A stretch of DNA of 64,000 bases from Plectrocnemia conspersa (GCA_009617715.1 VTFK01000110.1:558001-622000), one strand, 5' to 3'. Positions 14,101 through 24,999 are shown, counted from the stretch's first letter. The notes: generated by a model from the sequence alone, not told the origin. Program-made: numbers and translations.

Positions 14101-16040
14101 GTGATCGAACGAATCACTATACATACGTATAATACATATAGCGTGTCTATGCCACATTCTACCTCGTATAAAAATCAACTTTTATCCCCCAATCAAATAC
14201 AATATAATCAACATCGCTTAAATGTTCCTGATCAACTTGAACCGCCAGGTGATAAACTCTCTTTCCTCTTCAACCGCCGCAAGACTTAAAAATATTAAAA
14301 ATCATGCATACACACTATCGTTTACTTGCTATTAATCATATTATATATATAAATATATTTCGTATTACATAATATAATTCAACACCACTCAAATTAAAAA
14401 ATATTCAGATATGTTTTTCAATTTTTCATTCGCCACCAAACGATACAAAAATATCACGCGTACGATGATAACATTTACAAACACGAATAAATTTAATATG
14501 AACAAACACTCGCTACTAAATTTAATGGAATCGTTACGAGAAGTAAAATAAAGTTTTTACATACATCCCATATGGACGCACCCCTGATCCGAGGGCTCCG
14601 CCAACAAAGAAACGTTTTAATTTTTTTCACCAAGATAAAAAAATATATACTCCCTATGATCTAAGCTTTTACTTAACAAGTATAATCATTTAACAAACAC
14701 ACATCGTTACAACTTATGTACATAACGCCGATCCTTTCAGATTTTTTTTAATCATAAATTCGTTTATCAGTCGGACAATTCAACACGTTAACGTCTAGGC
14801 ATGAGATTAATGCAAAAATTATTATATACAATTTATATACGCGTAAAAAAATAACACGTTCGCGTCAGTGATCAGTATAAAAATAATAGAGCAACGTTAT
14901 TTTTATACCCAAATTCATGGAATGATTGAGAGGAAACGTTAGCGCGTGCGATTCTTGGTCAAATTTTGAAGGAAAAATCGCAAATTGAACCATCAACCCT
15001 GATACTACTGAGCGTATGAAAGCGCGGATGATATTTGGTGTTAATTTGGGGTGATCGTGGTATAAAAAGACTATACACTACTTATGTTCGAATAGGTAAA
15101 AAAATATTCATAAACAGGATAAATTGGAGTGAGTTAAGCCTAAATAAGTACGAAAAGGATTGGTCTTTATATGAATATATTAGTGTAAATGCATCTTATT
15201 TCAATCAATTATCATAGATTCTTTTCAGCGAAACTTGAAAGAACAGTATTTCGAGAGGCGCTCGTTAAAAGCCTAAAAAAGGGTAAATCTAATACGCTTC
15301 GCTAATAAAATCAAAGCTCCTATATTTTTTTAACAATACTGGACGAAAAGAGAAAAATCTGCAGATGCAAATCCAATTCCAAAACCGACATCTGTCGGTT
15401 TAAAATTTGCATTGCAAAATGGCGAAATGCGAATATATAATAATATAATACGCATGTGTATATATATCTATTCATATAATATGTACACGTGTATTTTCGT
15501 AGCATATATAGAATTTAAATAGGGAGGAGTTTAGCGCGAAGCTTTAGGGATTACATAATTGCGTAGAGTTAAAAACGGCCCTGTATATATTCACGCTGAA
15601 GACTTTCCTCATGAATATTTATTTGATATTGTTTAATTTTTGATTCGCTATTTATAAAAGGCGCTCCTTTTTAACAATATATATAAAATATATATTACCG
15701 CCTTGCCGAATCTGCTTTGATTTTAAAATGCTTAAAAATTGTCTTGTTTGGTCCTTGGCGTCCTCGCGCGAAAAAAGGTTCGATAACGCTGTCAATTTTG
15801 TAAAATCCTATGTATATTATTTATCCTTCGTTTTTATTTAAATTTACACATTAAGTCGTTAATATGATTAATCGATAAAATGATCCCTATAGTAATTGAC
15901 TTGAAGATAGGTGTTGGTTATCATTTTAACCGACGGAACTACTAAACGTTACGTGTAAAAGCGATTTTTTTTGTTGTTGTTGTATATTAACAAATAATAT
16001 GAAAAATTAGGGGGCGTGCGAATCGAGTCGAACCCCTGGC

Positions 16041-16073
16041 AAGAATCTCACTTAGAGGGTAGAAAAGATTCTT
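16041..16073. repeat. Short hairpin, AAGAATCT arms
   Basis: AAGAATCT and AGATTCTT flank a 17-nt loop just beside a locally GC-rich patch (16010-16040). It could form a stem in a brat 3'UTR transcript. An 8-bp stem is weak evidence. Confidence 0.3.
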
Positions 16074-16202
16074 CGGTAAATGCAAGCATAATATATATAT
16101 ATGCAATCGTTACACGCCTTTATAGCAAGTGCAAGCAAAGAGTCACGACTATTTGTAATTTAAAAATAGTTTAAATCAATAGAACTAATCAATTCTTGCT
16201 TT

Positions 16203-16275
16203 TAAGGCATCGATACACATCGCTGCCAATGCGACGCAAACGGCGCGCAGCGTCGGTGTGTCCGAGGCTTAAGAC
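16203..16275. repeat. Foldback repeat with CGGACACACCGACGC arm
   Basis: The right arm reads GCAGCGTCGGTGTGTCCGAG; its complement resembles the left arm from GGCATCGATACACATCGCTGC, so the 73 bp can fold back on itself with mismatches. The core CTCGGACACAC-G also occurs at 25368 and 43488 in larger repeat copies. This suggests a small MITE-like family. The centre is GC-rich (ACGCAAACGGCGCGC) in strongly AT-rich surroundings. Confidence 0.5.
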
Positions 16276-16511
16276 AAGTGCATATTTTTGTTCAATACAA
16301 AGATGTCAACAACTAGGTTTTGATAAATCGAGGACTTATATTATCAATAATAGCTTTTTATATAAATAATGTTTTTGCTACATTTATACTTAAAAACATT
16401 ATTGGGAAAAATGAGATAAGCTTAAATTTTAATACATAGACAAAGGTCCAGTGCATTTTAATATGCATGTTATAGTAAAATTTTGAGATAGCTGCCAATT
16501 TTTTTTTTTTT

Positions 16512-16554
16512 AGCACCAAATATTTTTTTTTTATAAAAAAAAATATTTGGTGCT
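16512..16554. repeat. Near-perfect 20-bp hairpin with AGCACCAAATA arms
   Basis: AGCACCAAATA followed by about ten T is mirrored by about nine A followed by TATTTGGTGCT, leaving a loop of two or three bases. The inner half of the stem is pure A/T. The sequence lies downstream of brat in the proposed 3'UTR. No target-site duplication was seen. Confidence 0.7.
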
Positions 16555-17024
16555 TCAAAATAAAAACATAATAATATTTTTTTGTATCTGCATAATCTTG
16601 AAGCATAGAAAATAAAACAAAATATGCGATTTTTAAAGCTGTGGAATTTAATATTTATGGTTTTAGTTTCCACCCTCACACCTTAATTTATCTGCAAAAT
16701 TGCCTCTCGGTCTAACTGTATCAATTTCAATGGCAAAGTTTACGCAGCATTTTCTTAGAACAACAGCCCTAAATCATGTTGACACTTCTTAGACGTGACT
16801 CTTTGACTCTCGACTTGCGTATAACCATTAATAGCTCAGATACTTATCCCGAAAACTTCGCTAATCTGCACGCGTGCGGATTAGCGATGTTCTAGCATCA
16901 TAAGTGGCATCTCTTCAACAATATTTATACACATACACAATCGCGATTAATACATTATAAAAATTCGTATAAAAAGCTAACAAAATACTGTTACGGCAGA
17001 CATTAATATTTGGCATGTTTCATA

Positions 17025-17049
17025 ATAATAATAATAATAATAATAATAT
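17025..17049. repeat. AAT trinucleotide microsatellite
   Basis: About eight consecutive AAT units. A second ATA/TAA run lies at about 17836-17870, and shorter ones are scattered through 9-20 kb. Simple-sequence enrichment of this kind is common in long insect UTRs and introns. Confidence 0.85.
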
Positions 17050-20000
17050 TCAATAACCTCGTTTTTTAATCTCTTATTTTTCATACAAAATATTTTTAAA
17101 ACAGTTTCATATTTTACATTTAGTGTAAGAAAATACTATAAATCGATAATATAGAATGATATCATTATTATTTCTTATTAATTTAATTTTTTGACAAGTA
17201 CAAAAGTATTGAAAAATAAAACAATCTTTTTCTTTTTCAATTTACACAACACACGCGCGCGCACACTTCACTATATTAATTTAATGTATACTGTTTATAT
17301 GCATGTATATATGTATGTCTACATACGAATATTAAAATAGTACAGTGTGAACAATAAGTTCTGCATTCTTCGTATAATGTATAAAACAATGGCGAATAAT
17401 GGATAATATCTACAACGCAAAATCGACGATAGATCTTTTTTTATCAATCATGAAAACGACGTCCACCGAAAATATTTTTAAAGAAATGTTTTAATATGCG
17501 TTGAAATCGAATCACTGATGCGTCATTTTTAATATATGATCATGAATATACTTACTTCAAAAATCTCAATGTTTGGCGTTTGTGTATATAATGTTCAAGC
17601 ATCAACTACTAAGTCAAAAGTGTAGTGATAAAATAAAAGGAAAAGCGGGATTGTGATAAAATCAAGCGAAAGGTAATAAAAATAAAATAAAAAAAAAACA
17701 CACTCAAACTACAAAAAAAAAACACAAAATAAACTGCAGAGAACTGGTATTATTAAAAAAAAGCAAATCTACAACAATAATAAATGAAAAACAAAACGAC
17801 GTACATTATTAATTTAAGAACAATTTTTTACAATAATAATAATGTAATAATAATAATAATAATAATAAAAATAATGAATAATAACAACAAACACTGTATT
17901 ATCAGTTGTAATAATATATAATTTCTTATCATTAAGGGTTGACGGTATAAATTTATAGGATATAAAAGGAACGGTATCATTTTTTTTAATTAGTCTCGTA
18001 TTTAATTTTAATTTCGCCGACGCGAGGAACAAATTATTGTCTTGCATTATAAAAAAATTATAACAATCAAATTGCACAATTTTAAACTTCATCAAAAACT
18101 GACAACTTTCCATGTGTTTTTAAGTTAAAAATAAATATTTATCTACTTAAATGCTTCTTTCAATACATTAACAAATTTATTAATTATTAGAAAAAGAGAG
18201 AAGAAAATAGATATAAAAAGAGAGCGGTAACAAAAATGACCCGAAATGACCACTGAATTAAAAAAAATTAAATTAAATACATAATATAAGAAAAGAATAT
18301 TATATACGCAATTAACAAAATAAGTCATACGAGATTAACTAATAATAATTTAATATCAAGTCTTTCAGAGATATTATCAATAGCGTTAAAAATCTTAAAT
18401 ATTAAAAAAAACTTTAATATAATCATGATTTATATTGAAATTTGGCTTAAATCTTAAATTTGTTCTGTATGCAAAATAATTGAATTTTAGGTTTTTTTTA
18501 ATTTATTAATCGAGACTAGGAAATCTGAACTGAGTATATAGTACATAATTTTATGGTTTGGAGCTTCAAAACGTCTCACACAAATACTAAATTAAATTAA
18601 CAACAACGAACAACACGATAAAATAATAGTAATAATTTAGCTAATAATCAAACTAATTTATTTAAAATAAAAAAAACATAAGAAAAGGGCGAAACGTCGA
18701 TCCTTATGTGCGATCATATAATCCTGCATATTTTCGAGTAATACTGAATTTTATTAAAAGTTCGGTTTCAACAATTACAACCATTGAACCAACAATGCAA
18801 AAAAAAAACTATCAATATAATATACTTTTTATATAAAATAACTACATACAAACAATGCGTCGAACTTGTATCGCCATTTTAAACGATGGAAAACGATACT
18901 TGTTCAAAGTATTGAATTATATAAAAGGTTTAATTCGATGCTGTGTTATATTTATATTATAATAAAACACAATGCCCATTATTATAATTGAAACTTTAAA
19001 TAGAAAAAAATAACATTACTTAAATATGTATATGAAAAATAATATTAATGAGTATTTTAATATAAACAAGCAATTGTTCGGTTCGTATGCATAGAATTAT
19101 TGATAACATAGCATCGAGTAAAGCTTTTTGAATGAATGACACGTGAAAAAAAATACATATGGTACTGACATAATACATAACATAAAGTCATAACAAATTT
19201 AATTAAACAATAATATACACAATTATAATTACATACATGCAGCCTCCTGTATATAAGGGTTTGTTTTCGGAAAGGGTGTGATAAAAAGAAAAACAAAAAT
19301 AATGGCAACACACAAAAGCAAAAAATCACTTGTGGAATTACAAATACAAAAAAAATGTCAACGGATAAAAATATACAAATAAACATCACCTACCGCACCG
19401 TGATGATATGAAAAAAACTATACCTTAAAAACAATAATACTTGGGCATACACAAATTCTCTACATATAATATTACAAACGAAAATCACTGATGTGACGCA
19501 TGATCGGTAGTAACGCTCGTTTAACATTATTCAGTTAGTTTAAAAATTATTTAAATCAGTTTTAAGTAAAAGTGAACTTTTTTAGTTCACAAAAAATAGT
19601 TTAAGTACTTCTTTTGTATGTCAAATAGTTAAATAAAAACTCGCGTTATCTTGACGATCATTCGCCAATATGTACAGTAATAAAAATAATAATAATAAAA
19701 CAGAAAAAATAACATAATGAACGTTCGCATGCATCTGTATAGTGTATCTTATCGAAATTAATTAATTACTCGTTTATACTGCGACGTGATCTGAATGAAG
19801 ATATTCGCAGTATAAAATTATTATTGACTACGAAACGATTATTATATTATGTTAAGAGCATAATGTCATGTAGTAAAAATTAGGAAACACAATCAACCGT
19901 GTATTTATAAAAAAAGGTAAGTGTAACATAATTCGTTACCAAAATATAAACGAATTAAAATTACTTTAATATAAATACGATAAAAAAGGATCATACGTAA

Positions 20001-20814
20001 AAAAAACACAGCAAAAGTGAGACGATTTACATTGAGGACTGACTAGGCATTGTTTAAACTGTTTATATATTTCATAATAATTTAAATATTAATGAACTAA
20101 ACGTAAGTCATGTTTGCAAATTAAAAAAAAAACAGTAATTAAAAAAAATAACAAATAGTTTGCGAATTACAAAAAATGTCTAATCTATATTATAAAAAAA
20201 AAATAGAATTACCGTGTATAATCCAATCGACCGTCGATTAAATTTCTATACTTTAAAAACTTATCTTTTAATTTTTTTTATCATAATATGTAATAATGAC
20301 ATTCACTCTAACGTTTCCAGTCTTGTGTCGTCCCGGCGGACTTTAGTTTATATTTTTTTCATAACACGCCTAAAAAAATATTTTCCTCAACAAATGCAGC
20401 TACGTCTGCTCAATTAACCAATAATTCAACAACTTTTTGTTAGATTTTTAACTATATCAATTTTCGAACAATAAAGATTGTAATAATATAAAAAAAACAG
20501 ATGTCTATCATATACACATAAAATAAACAACATTCAAGAAATTTCTTTCGGCGGAGATCATTTCCATAATCAATAATCATCATCATCATTATCATCGATT
20601 AAACAAATACATAATATTATTTTAAACGTTATAGCAATATTGGTCCAACAAATGAGGATACATACACGATTTCCTCCCAACTCATCCCTTCAAAATTTGG
20701 GATATATAATTTTACGTATATATAAAGAAAAAAAAAACGTTAAGATAAAAGTGATAAACCATAATAGTGTAAACAAAAAACAATTCGTAAAATCCACCTT
20801 TTTCCACGTTTTTT

Positions 20815-20820
20815 TTTATT
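20815..20820 (-). terminator. Candidate proximal brat polyadenylation signal
   Basis: TTTATT on the plus strand reads AATAAA on the brat strand, about 95 nt after the stop codon. It is the nearest canonical hexamer. Many others lie further downstream in this AT-rich DNA, so it may serve only a short isoform or not be used. Confidence 0.3.
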
Positions 20821-20912
20821 GTTCACATTCGGCAGAATTCTCATGCCCGCATGTATTCGAGTTTTTAGCGTCAAAATTGTTTAGGTCAATTTTGACGACC
20901 GGCGTTTTGAAC

Positions 20913-23462
20913 TCACATCCCTATCGGGGGCACTTGAACATAGCGGTATATGTACAGGCGGTAGTCCTTACTGGCTAACACCACGGAGCCGTCGTCCATG
21001 AGGGCGACGTCGAAGCACTGCGCGTGTTTCACCTTGCTCTCCAGCGCCGAGACCAGTTGGCCCTCTTGCGCGAAAATCGTCAGATTAAAGTTGTTGTGAT
21101 TGTCGGCGATGAGTATTTCACCAGCCGCGTTGATTCCAACGCCGATCGGATAATTGGTCACTCCTTCGCCTCCGATCTGCCTCAAATAAATTCCCTCGTA
21201 ATTGAAAACCTTGACGCAATGAGCCCGATTGTCGCTGATGAAGATCTCCTGCTTATCGTTCACCACCACGCCGTTGGGGAACTCCAAGTGCTTGGAACAG
21301 CCGAACTTTTGCAAGACGTTGCCTGACTGATCGAAGATGATCACCCTCATCACTTTGCACTCGACTACTACTATGCGTCCTTTAGAGTCCACGGTGACAC
21401 CGCGGGGATGCTGTAGAATATTAGCGCCGAACTTGCGCACGAACTGTCCGTATTGGTTGTATATCTGTATTTGGTGTGTCGGAGATCTCTCAGTCACGAT
21501 TATATCGCCAGAAGTCCTGACCACAGCCACGCGATTCGGGTACAGCAGTTGACCGTCGCGTTTTCCGCATTCGCCGAATTGGAATTTGAACCTGCCCTCC
21601 TTGTCGAATATCTGAATGCGGTGGTTATTCGTATCTGCGACTATGATGTCGTTCTGGGCGTTTACGGCAACTCCGCTCGGCTCGGTGAACTGTCCCTCCA
21701 TCACCCCAAATTCTCCGAATTTGCAATGGTAGATCATCTTGTGTCGCTTGATCTGCGACTTGGGCGGAAAGATCGCCGTCGATATGAGCTTCGACGTCAA
21801 GTCGAGCATCGGATCTGTGTGGTTGTTGCTGTTCAGCGAGTACGGATCGGCTAGACTAGGAGAGAATATCTCGCAGCCGCCGTTTGACCATTTTTCGTAC
21901 GGGTTGATCGCGTTTAAGTTCATGTCTCCGACGGTCGAGGAGAAAGGTCCTATGTTATTGGGGCTGTTGAAGCGCTTGTTGATTATGTTCGATTCGAAAG
22001 GCGACGTCGATTGGCTAGACGCCGATACGATTCCATTCGTGAACTGTCGATCCAGAGCGCCAATCAACGACGACAAGTGGATTCCGCCGCCATTCAAGCT
22101 TCCGGAAGATCCATGCACAGATGATCCAGAACTGCTTCCTGAGCCTGGAGCTATCGCACCAGCGGGTCGCGCAATCGGAGGCTGCTTACCCGATCCGATC
22201 GTGGTGTCTCCTCCCGACCTCACGTAGCCGAAGGTGTTTCGCACGCCCACTTGGATCGCTTGGTAATTAGACACAAACTCTAACTCGCACGTAGACTGTA
22301 CGCTCTGTTCAGGGTTGTAGCTCAACAAATTCTGCAGCTTCGAGTCTAATAGTTTTCTAAACATTAAAACTTCCGTTAAACTGGCACATTTCGTCAGGCG
22401 TTCGATAAAATCGCACGCCTGGTAAACTTTATCGATCGTCTCCTGCGTCTTCTGGCCGACAACAGTCAGGGAGATCTGCTTCGCCGAAAACGCGTTCTCT
22501 AGCTCCTTGAGCAGTTCTTGCTTGCGCTCGTCGAGCATTGATCGATAGAATTGGAACGTGTCGTTGATTTCGTTCTGAGCTTTGTGGTATTGCACTTGAA
22601 GGCGGCTGGAGCTGTGCTCGGTGGCTTTCAGCATCGTCCTCATTTCGGACGCTCGCGCTTTGGCCTCTGATATGACCTGCTGCATGAGCTCCAACTGCTG
22701 AGGTCCCGCCTCGCTGATGTGCTCGCACTCGTGCATCGCGCTGGGGTGCTCCAAGAGCGTGCACTCTTTACACACGGGCACGGAGCAAGTCCGGCAGAAG
22801 TATTTGAGTACGTCGTTTTTGTGTCTGGGGCAAGGGACGGCCTTTTCGCCGGCGCCGTTGCAGGACCCGTTGCTCACGAGTCCGTTCTTCGTCTCTTCTT
22901 TCATGTCGCTCAAGTTCAACACTCGGTGGCTCTCGAAGCAGTGCATGAACTGGTGCGCCATGACGCAGTTCGCGCAGAGATAATTCGCGCAGTCGACGCA
23001 GCGAGCTACGGCGTCGGACTCTTTGCCTTTGCAGCCGGTGCAGCGGGTGGCAGCGGCGGTGACGAGCTCCGAATCAGACTCGATTATGGTCGATATGACC
23101 AAGTTGGACAGCAGGCCGTTGACGCCGGTGCTGGGCAGCGTGCAGTCGACGTGGCACTGCGAGCAGGTGACTTTGCCGGGATGGGACTGCTCCTTCTCGA
23201 GGCAGGGGCGGCAGAAAGTGTGAAAGCAGGGCAAAACCTTAGGCTCGGTGAAGGTTTCGTGGCACAAGCCGCAAGTGGTGTCGAGTCCGTCGAACTCTCT
23301 GAGGTCACAGACGGCAGAGTCGCTGGCCGGCGGAGATGAACCGCTCAAAGTCAGCGGCGAGTCGACGAGTGGCGAACAGGACGATAGGTCTCCGCGGTCT
23401 CCGTAAGATCCGATCGAGTTAGCTCCTGGAAGTGATTCGAGGGAAGGAGTACGCGAGGCCAT
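20913..23462 (-). CDS. brat: Brat, RING-containing TRIM-NHL translational repressor, complete in one exon
   Basis: The product is 849 residues. In Drosophila, Brat binds target mRNA 3'UTRs through its NHL propeller, with Pumilio and Nanos on hunchback mRNA, and represses translation. Seen here, numbered from the ATG: an N-terminal block rich in Ser/Pro with SPLTLSGSSPPASDSA, as in Drosophila; a C3HC4 RING (Cys64, Cys67, Cys79, His81, Cys84, Cys87, Cys100, Cys103); B-box 1 at about 141-180; B-box 2 at about 211-248; a coiled coil at about 250-380; a low-complexity Ser/Gly linker at about 415-560; and six NHL repeats at about 575-849. Assuming a constant offset of 188 from Drosophila numbering, Gly586, His614, Tyr641, Arg659 and Arg687 match the residues I recall as Gly774, His802, Tyr829, Arg847 and Arg875. 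The start is the ATG at 23462-23460; an in-frame TAA lies four codons upstream, so the apparent TTG two codons earlier is not needed. Drosophila Brat is longer (1037 residues) but lacks the RING. Confidence 0.97.
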   Translation of the reverse strand: MASRTPSLESLPGANSIGSYGDRGDLSSCSPLVDSPLTLSGSSPPASDSAVCDLREFDGLDTTCGLCHETFTEPKVLPCFHTFCRPCLEKEQSHPGKVTCSQCHVDCTLPSTGVNGLLSNLVISTIIESDSELVTAAATRCTGCKGKESDAVARCVDCANYLCANCVMAHQFMHCFESHRVLNLSDMKEETKNGLVSNGSCNGAGEKAVPCPRHKNDVLKYFCRTCSVPVCKECTLLEHPSAMHECEHISEAGPQQLELMQQVISEAKARASEMRTMLKATEHSSSRLQVQYHKAQNEINDTFQFYRSMLDERKQELLKELENAFSAKQISLTVVGQKTQETIDKVYQACDFIERLTKCASLTEVLMFRKLLDSKLQNLLSYNPEQSVQSTCELEFVSNYQAIQVGVRNTFGYVRSGGDTTIGSGKQPPIARPAGAIAPGSGSSSGSSVHGSSGSLNGGGIHLSSLIGALDRQFTNGIVSASSQSTSPFESNIINKRFNSPNNIGPFSSTVGDMNLNAINPYEKWSNGGCEIFSPSLADPYSLNSNNHTDPMLDLTSKLISTAIFPPKSQIKRHKMIYHCKFGEFGVMEGQFTEPSGVAVNAQNDIIVADTNNHRIQIFDKEGRFKFQFGECGKRDGQLLYPNRVAVVRTSGDIIVTERSPTHQIQIYNQYGQFVRKFGANILQHPRGVTVDSKGRIVVVECKVMRVIIFDQSGNVLQKFGCSKHLEFPNGVVVNDKQEIFISDNRAHCVKVFNYEGIYLRQIGGEGVTNYPIGVGINAAGEILIADNHNNFNLTIFAQEGQLVSALESKVKHAQCFDVALMDDGSVVLASKDYRLYIYRYVQVPPIGM

Positions 23463-23490
23463 CTTCAATTAACCAGCATCCCTGTAACAA
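23463..23490 (-). promoter_or_regulatory. brat: 3' splice site and short 5'UTR before the brat start codon
   Basis: On the minus strand a T-rich tract is followed by TTGTTACAG and then G, giving an acceptor AG at 23483-23482 and an exon beginning at 23481. Only 19 nt of 5'UTR lie between the acceptor and the ATG, and they include an in-frame TAA. The whole Brat ORF therefore sits in one coding exon, and at least one noncoding exon must lie at higher coordinates. The acceptor is a clear consensus match; its use is inferred. Confidence 0.75.
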
Positions 23491-24046
23491 AAAAAAAACA
23501 AATTAATATGGGGGTCTTCATATACTCGCGCAGTTAATACGATAATTACAAGAAAACAAAGGGTAACCCGCAATAACGATAACACAATAGACTGACACTA
23601 AACGGATCACTACGGTAAGCCCAGATGTAATGTCCAGAGGAAAAAACAAACTCATAAACAATGTGTCAAAACACGTCGTTATTAACATCGTAAATACAGA
23701 GAATCCATACGCTATTACGCATTATGGTTGCGTAAATAATACGCCATCGGGAAACAGGAAAAATACTGTTAATATTTAACAATCTAAAATTTCACTCTTT
23801 TGAGGCATGGACATATTTCGTTGAACGAATATACAAGCGCAACAATTGATTGAATAATCTCTGTATCGTTGTGATTCACTGGAGACCTCCCCAACCTACA
23901 GTACAAAAGGCCTGACATAGAGACATTAACGCTCGGAGAAAGCACAGTTTGTTTCAATATATATAATACTGAATAAATTGTTGTCAAAGTCATAAAATTT
24001 TATATTAATATCGTAGAATCTAACTCAAAGCTATTTTTTTAACGAG
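23491..24046 (-). other. Intronic DNA just upstream of the brat coding exon
   Basis: AT-rich, no ORF of interest. It should be the 3' end of the brat 5' intron, given the acceptor at 23482. Confidence 0.55.
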
Positions 24047-24310
24047 ATGCATCCGCAACGATCGATCGGCGTCGCGCGCTGTGTTTACACCGACAGGGGC
24101 GTGTCCGCAGCCCGTTGCTATAGAGACGCGTCTCGACGCCGTAGACGTGACGTCGCAACCTGTTGCCGGCGCGCGCTGCAGCGTCCCGCCTACCCATATC
24201 GCAGGTTCTCAAAAGGCGAAGTACTTTCTATATTCATTGTCGCCCCCGAATATTGATATCGATCCGCGAGTTAGGTAAGCAGACGATTACGCGAGCGCTG
24301 CGTAATTTCT
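24047..24310. promoter_or_regulatory. CpG-rich island 0.6 kb upstream of the brat coding exon
   Basis: About 260 bp are strongly enriched in CG dinucleotides and G+C compared with the flanks. They contain GTTGCTATAGAGAC (24114-24127), which fits the RFX X-box half-site pattern with a 2-bp spacer, and TGACGTCG (24148-24155), one base off a CREB/ATF site. A possible brat-strand donor (GTAAGA) lies at about 24315-24310. A promoter for a short brat 5' exon is plausible; there is no direct proof. Confidence 0.35.
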
Positions 24311-24334
24311 TACGCAAGTCGGAACAGATCGAGG

Positions 24335-24352
24335 AGAGAGAGAGAGAGAACG
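24335..24352. repeat. GA dinucleotide run (GAGA-factor-type sites)
   Basis: About nine consecutive GA units lie beside the CpG-rich island. GAGA repeats recruit Trithorax-like/GAGA factor in Drosophila and often mark promoters or Polycomb response elements; that role is only inferred here. Confidence 0.6.
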
Positions 24353-24844
24353 GAGAGAAACAAAGAGATTGCGAAGGTCGGCGGCTCATTTACGATCGAG
24401 CTGACTACTATCGACCTCGTTAATCTTTTATATAACGCGATCGACGCGCGACCCTCTTCGGCCCTCTTACGGGTCGTGTGTCGTTGACCTACCCCGGCGC
24501 AAGCGGGGGCGAAACATTAAAAGCCTACAATAAGCCCATAACAGACACCTCACTCGAGTCACAGTTTCATCTCTTCAAATCTAATATTTAAGAATGTGAT
24601 TTTAATACAAAGAATATTAATTTATATCAAAATTGCATACAGTTGAAGCGATTTATGTACGTCGTAGTTGAAGAATACAGCCTAGAACCCAAAATCAATA
24701 TAGAAAATGAATCATAATTTATCGTAACAAGAATGCAATTTATTTGTATTTTTAATATTTCATCAAAGCAAAATTTGATCGATTATTTTGAGGACAATTT
24801 AAATGAGCGATATATAAAATCATTGTTCCATAAAATGAATTGAT

Positions 24845-24941
24845 TGTGCATTACAACATTAAAAAATGAGCATTAAATAAATATATACATATGTACATAT
24901 ATGTTCATTAAAAAAATTAAATTGAGCAACATTTTATTTGT
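24845..24941. repeat. Repeat copy shared with 37871-37996
   Basis: TGTGCATTACAA, AAAAATGAGCATT and AATAAATATAT appear in the same order at both places. The segment TGTTCATTAAAAAAATTAAA-TTGAGCAACATTTT at this site reappears in inverted orientation at 37957-37990. An old AT-rich MITE-like family with internal rearrangement is likely. Confidence 0.5.
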
Positions 24942-24999
24942 AGCGTGCACTAAAACAAATGATTAAAATAAATTAGCTGCGCGTATTTATTTTAATACA

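Larger units (their letters stand above)
8900..20912 (-). other. Putative very long brat 3'UTR / downstream transcribed DNA, no coding gene
   Basis: This 12 kb contains no recognisable protein on either strand. Long blocks (about 9.1-10.6, 12.8-14.9 and 16.9-20.9 kb) have clearly more C than G on the plus strand, so a brat-sense RNA would be poor in C and rich in U. Just below 8.9 kb the bias reverses. Drosophila brat is known for neural isoforms with 3'UTRs of many kilobases, and this layout would fit that. Blocks at 11.3-11.8 and 15.0-16.4 kb lack the bias. Pumilio-type UGUANAUA sites occur on the brat strand (9713-9706, 10696-10689, 12739-12732, 12829-12822, 13779-13772, 14830-14823), but their number is close to what AT-richness alone predicts. 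The 3' end is inferred, not seen. Confidence 0.4.

Noticed and set aside
13951..14289. 112-codon plus-strand ORF within the proposed 3'UTR
   Set aside because: Only its first third has coding-like composition, the rest is Asn/Tyr/Gln-rich as expected of AT-rich noncoding DNA, and no family is recognised. The balanced segment at 13990-14100 may instead be a conserved UTR element.
16015..16050. tRNA gene suggested by GGGTTCGACTC on the minus strand
   Set aside because: The T-arm cannot pair and there is no acceptor stem, D-arm or A-box at the right distance.
8900..20912. Enrichment of Pumilio sites in the putative 3'UTR
   Set aside because: Six UGUANAUA sites on the brat strand in 12 kb is near what the AT-rich composition predicts by my rough estimate, so I do not claim enrichment.
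21024..22227. Several plus-strand ORFs of 70-160 codons opposite the NHL and linker regions
   Set aside because: Antisense frames of brat; no independent signature.
22719..23339. 206-codon ORF on the plus strand across the brat exon
   Set aside because: It is the antisense shadow of the GC-rich RING/B-box coding sequence, Ala/Val/Gly-rich with no domain.
23463..23468. TTG codon two codons upstream of the brat ATG as the start
   Set aside because: The ATG follows directly, the N-terminus MASRTPSL resembles Drosophila Brat, and non-ATG initiation is not needed.
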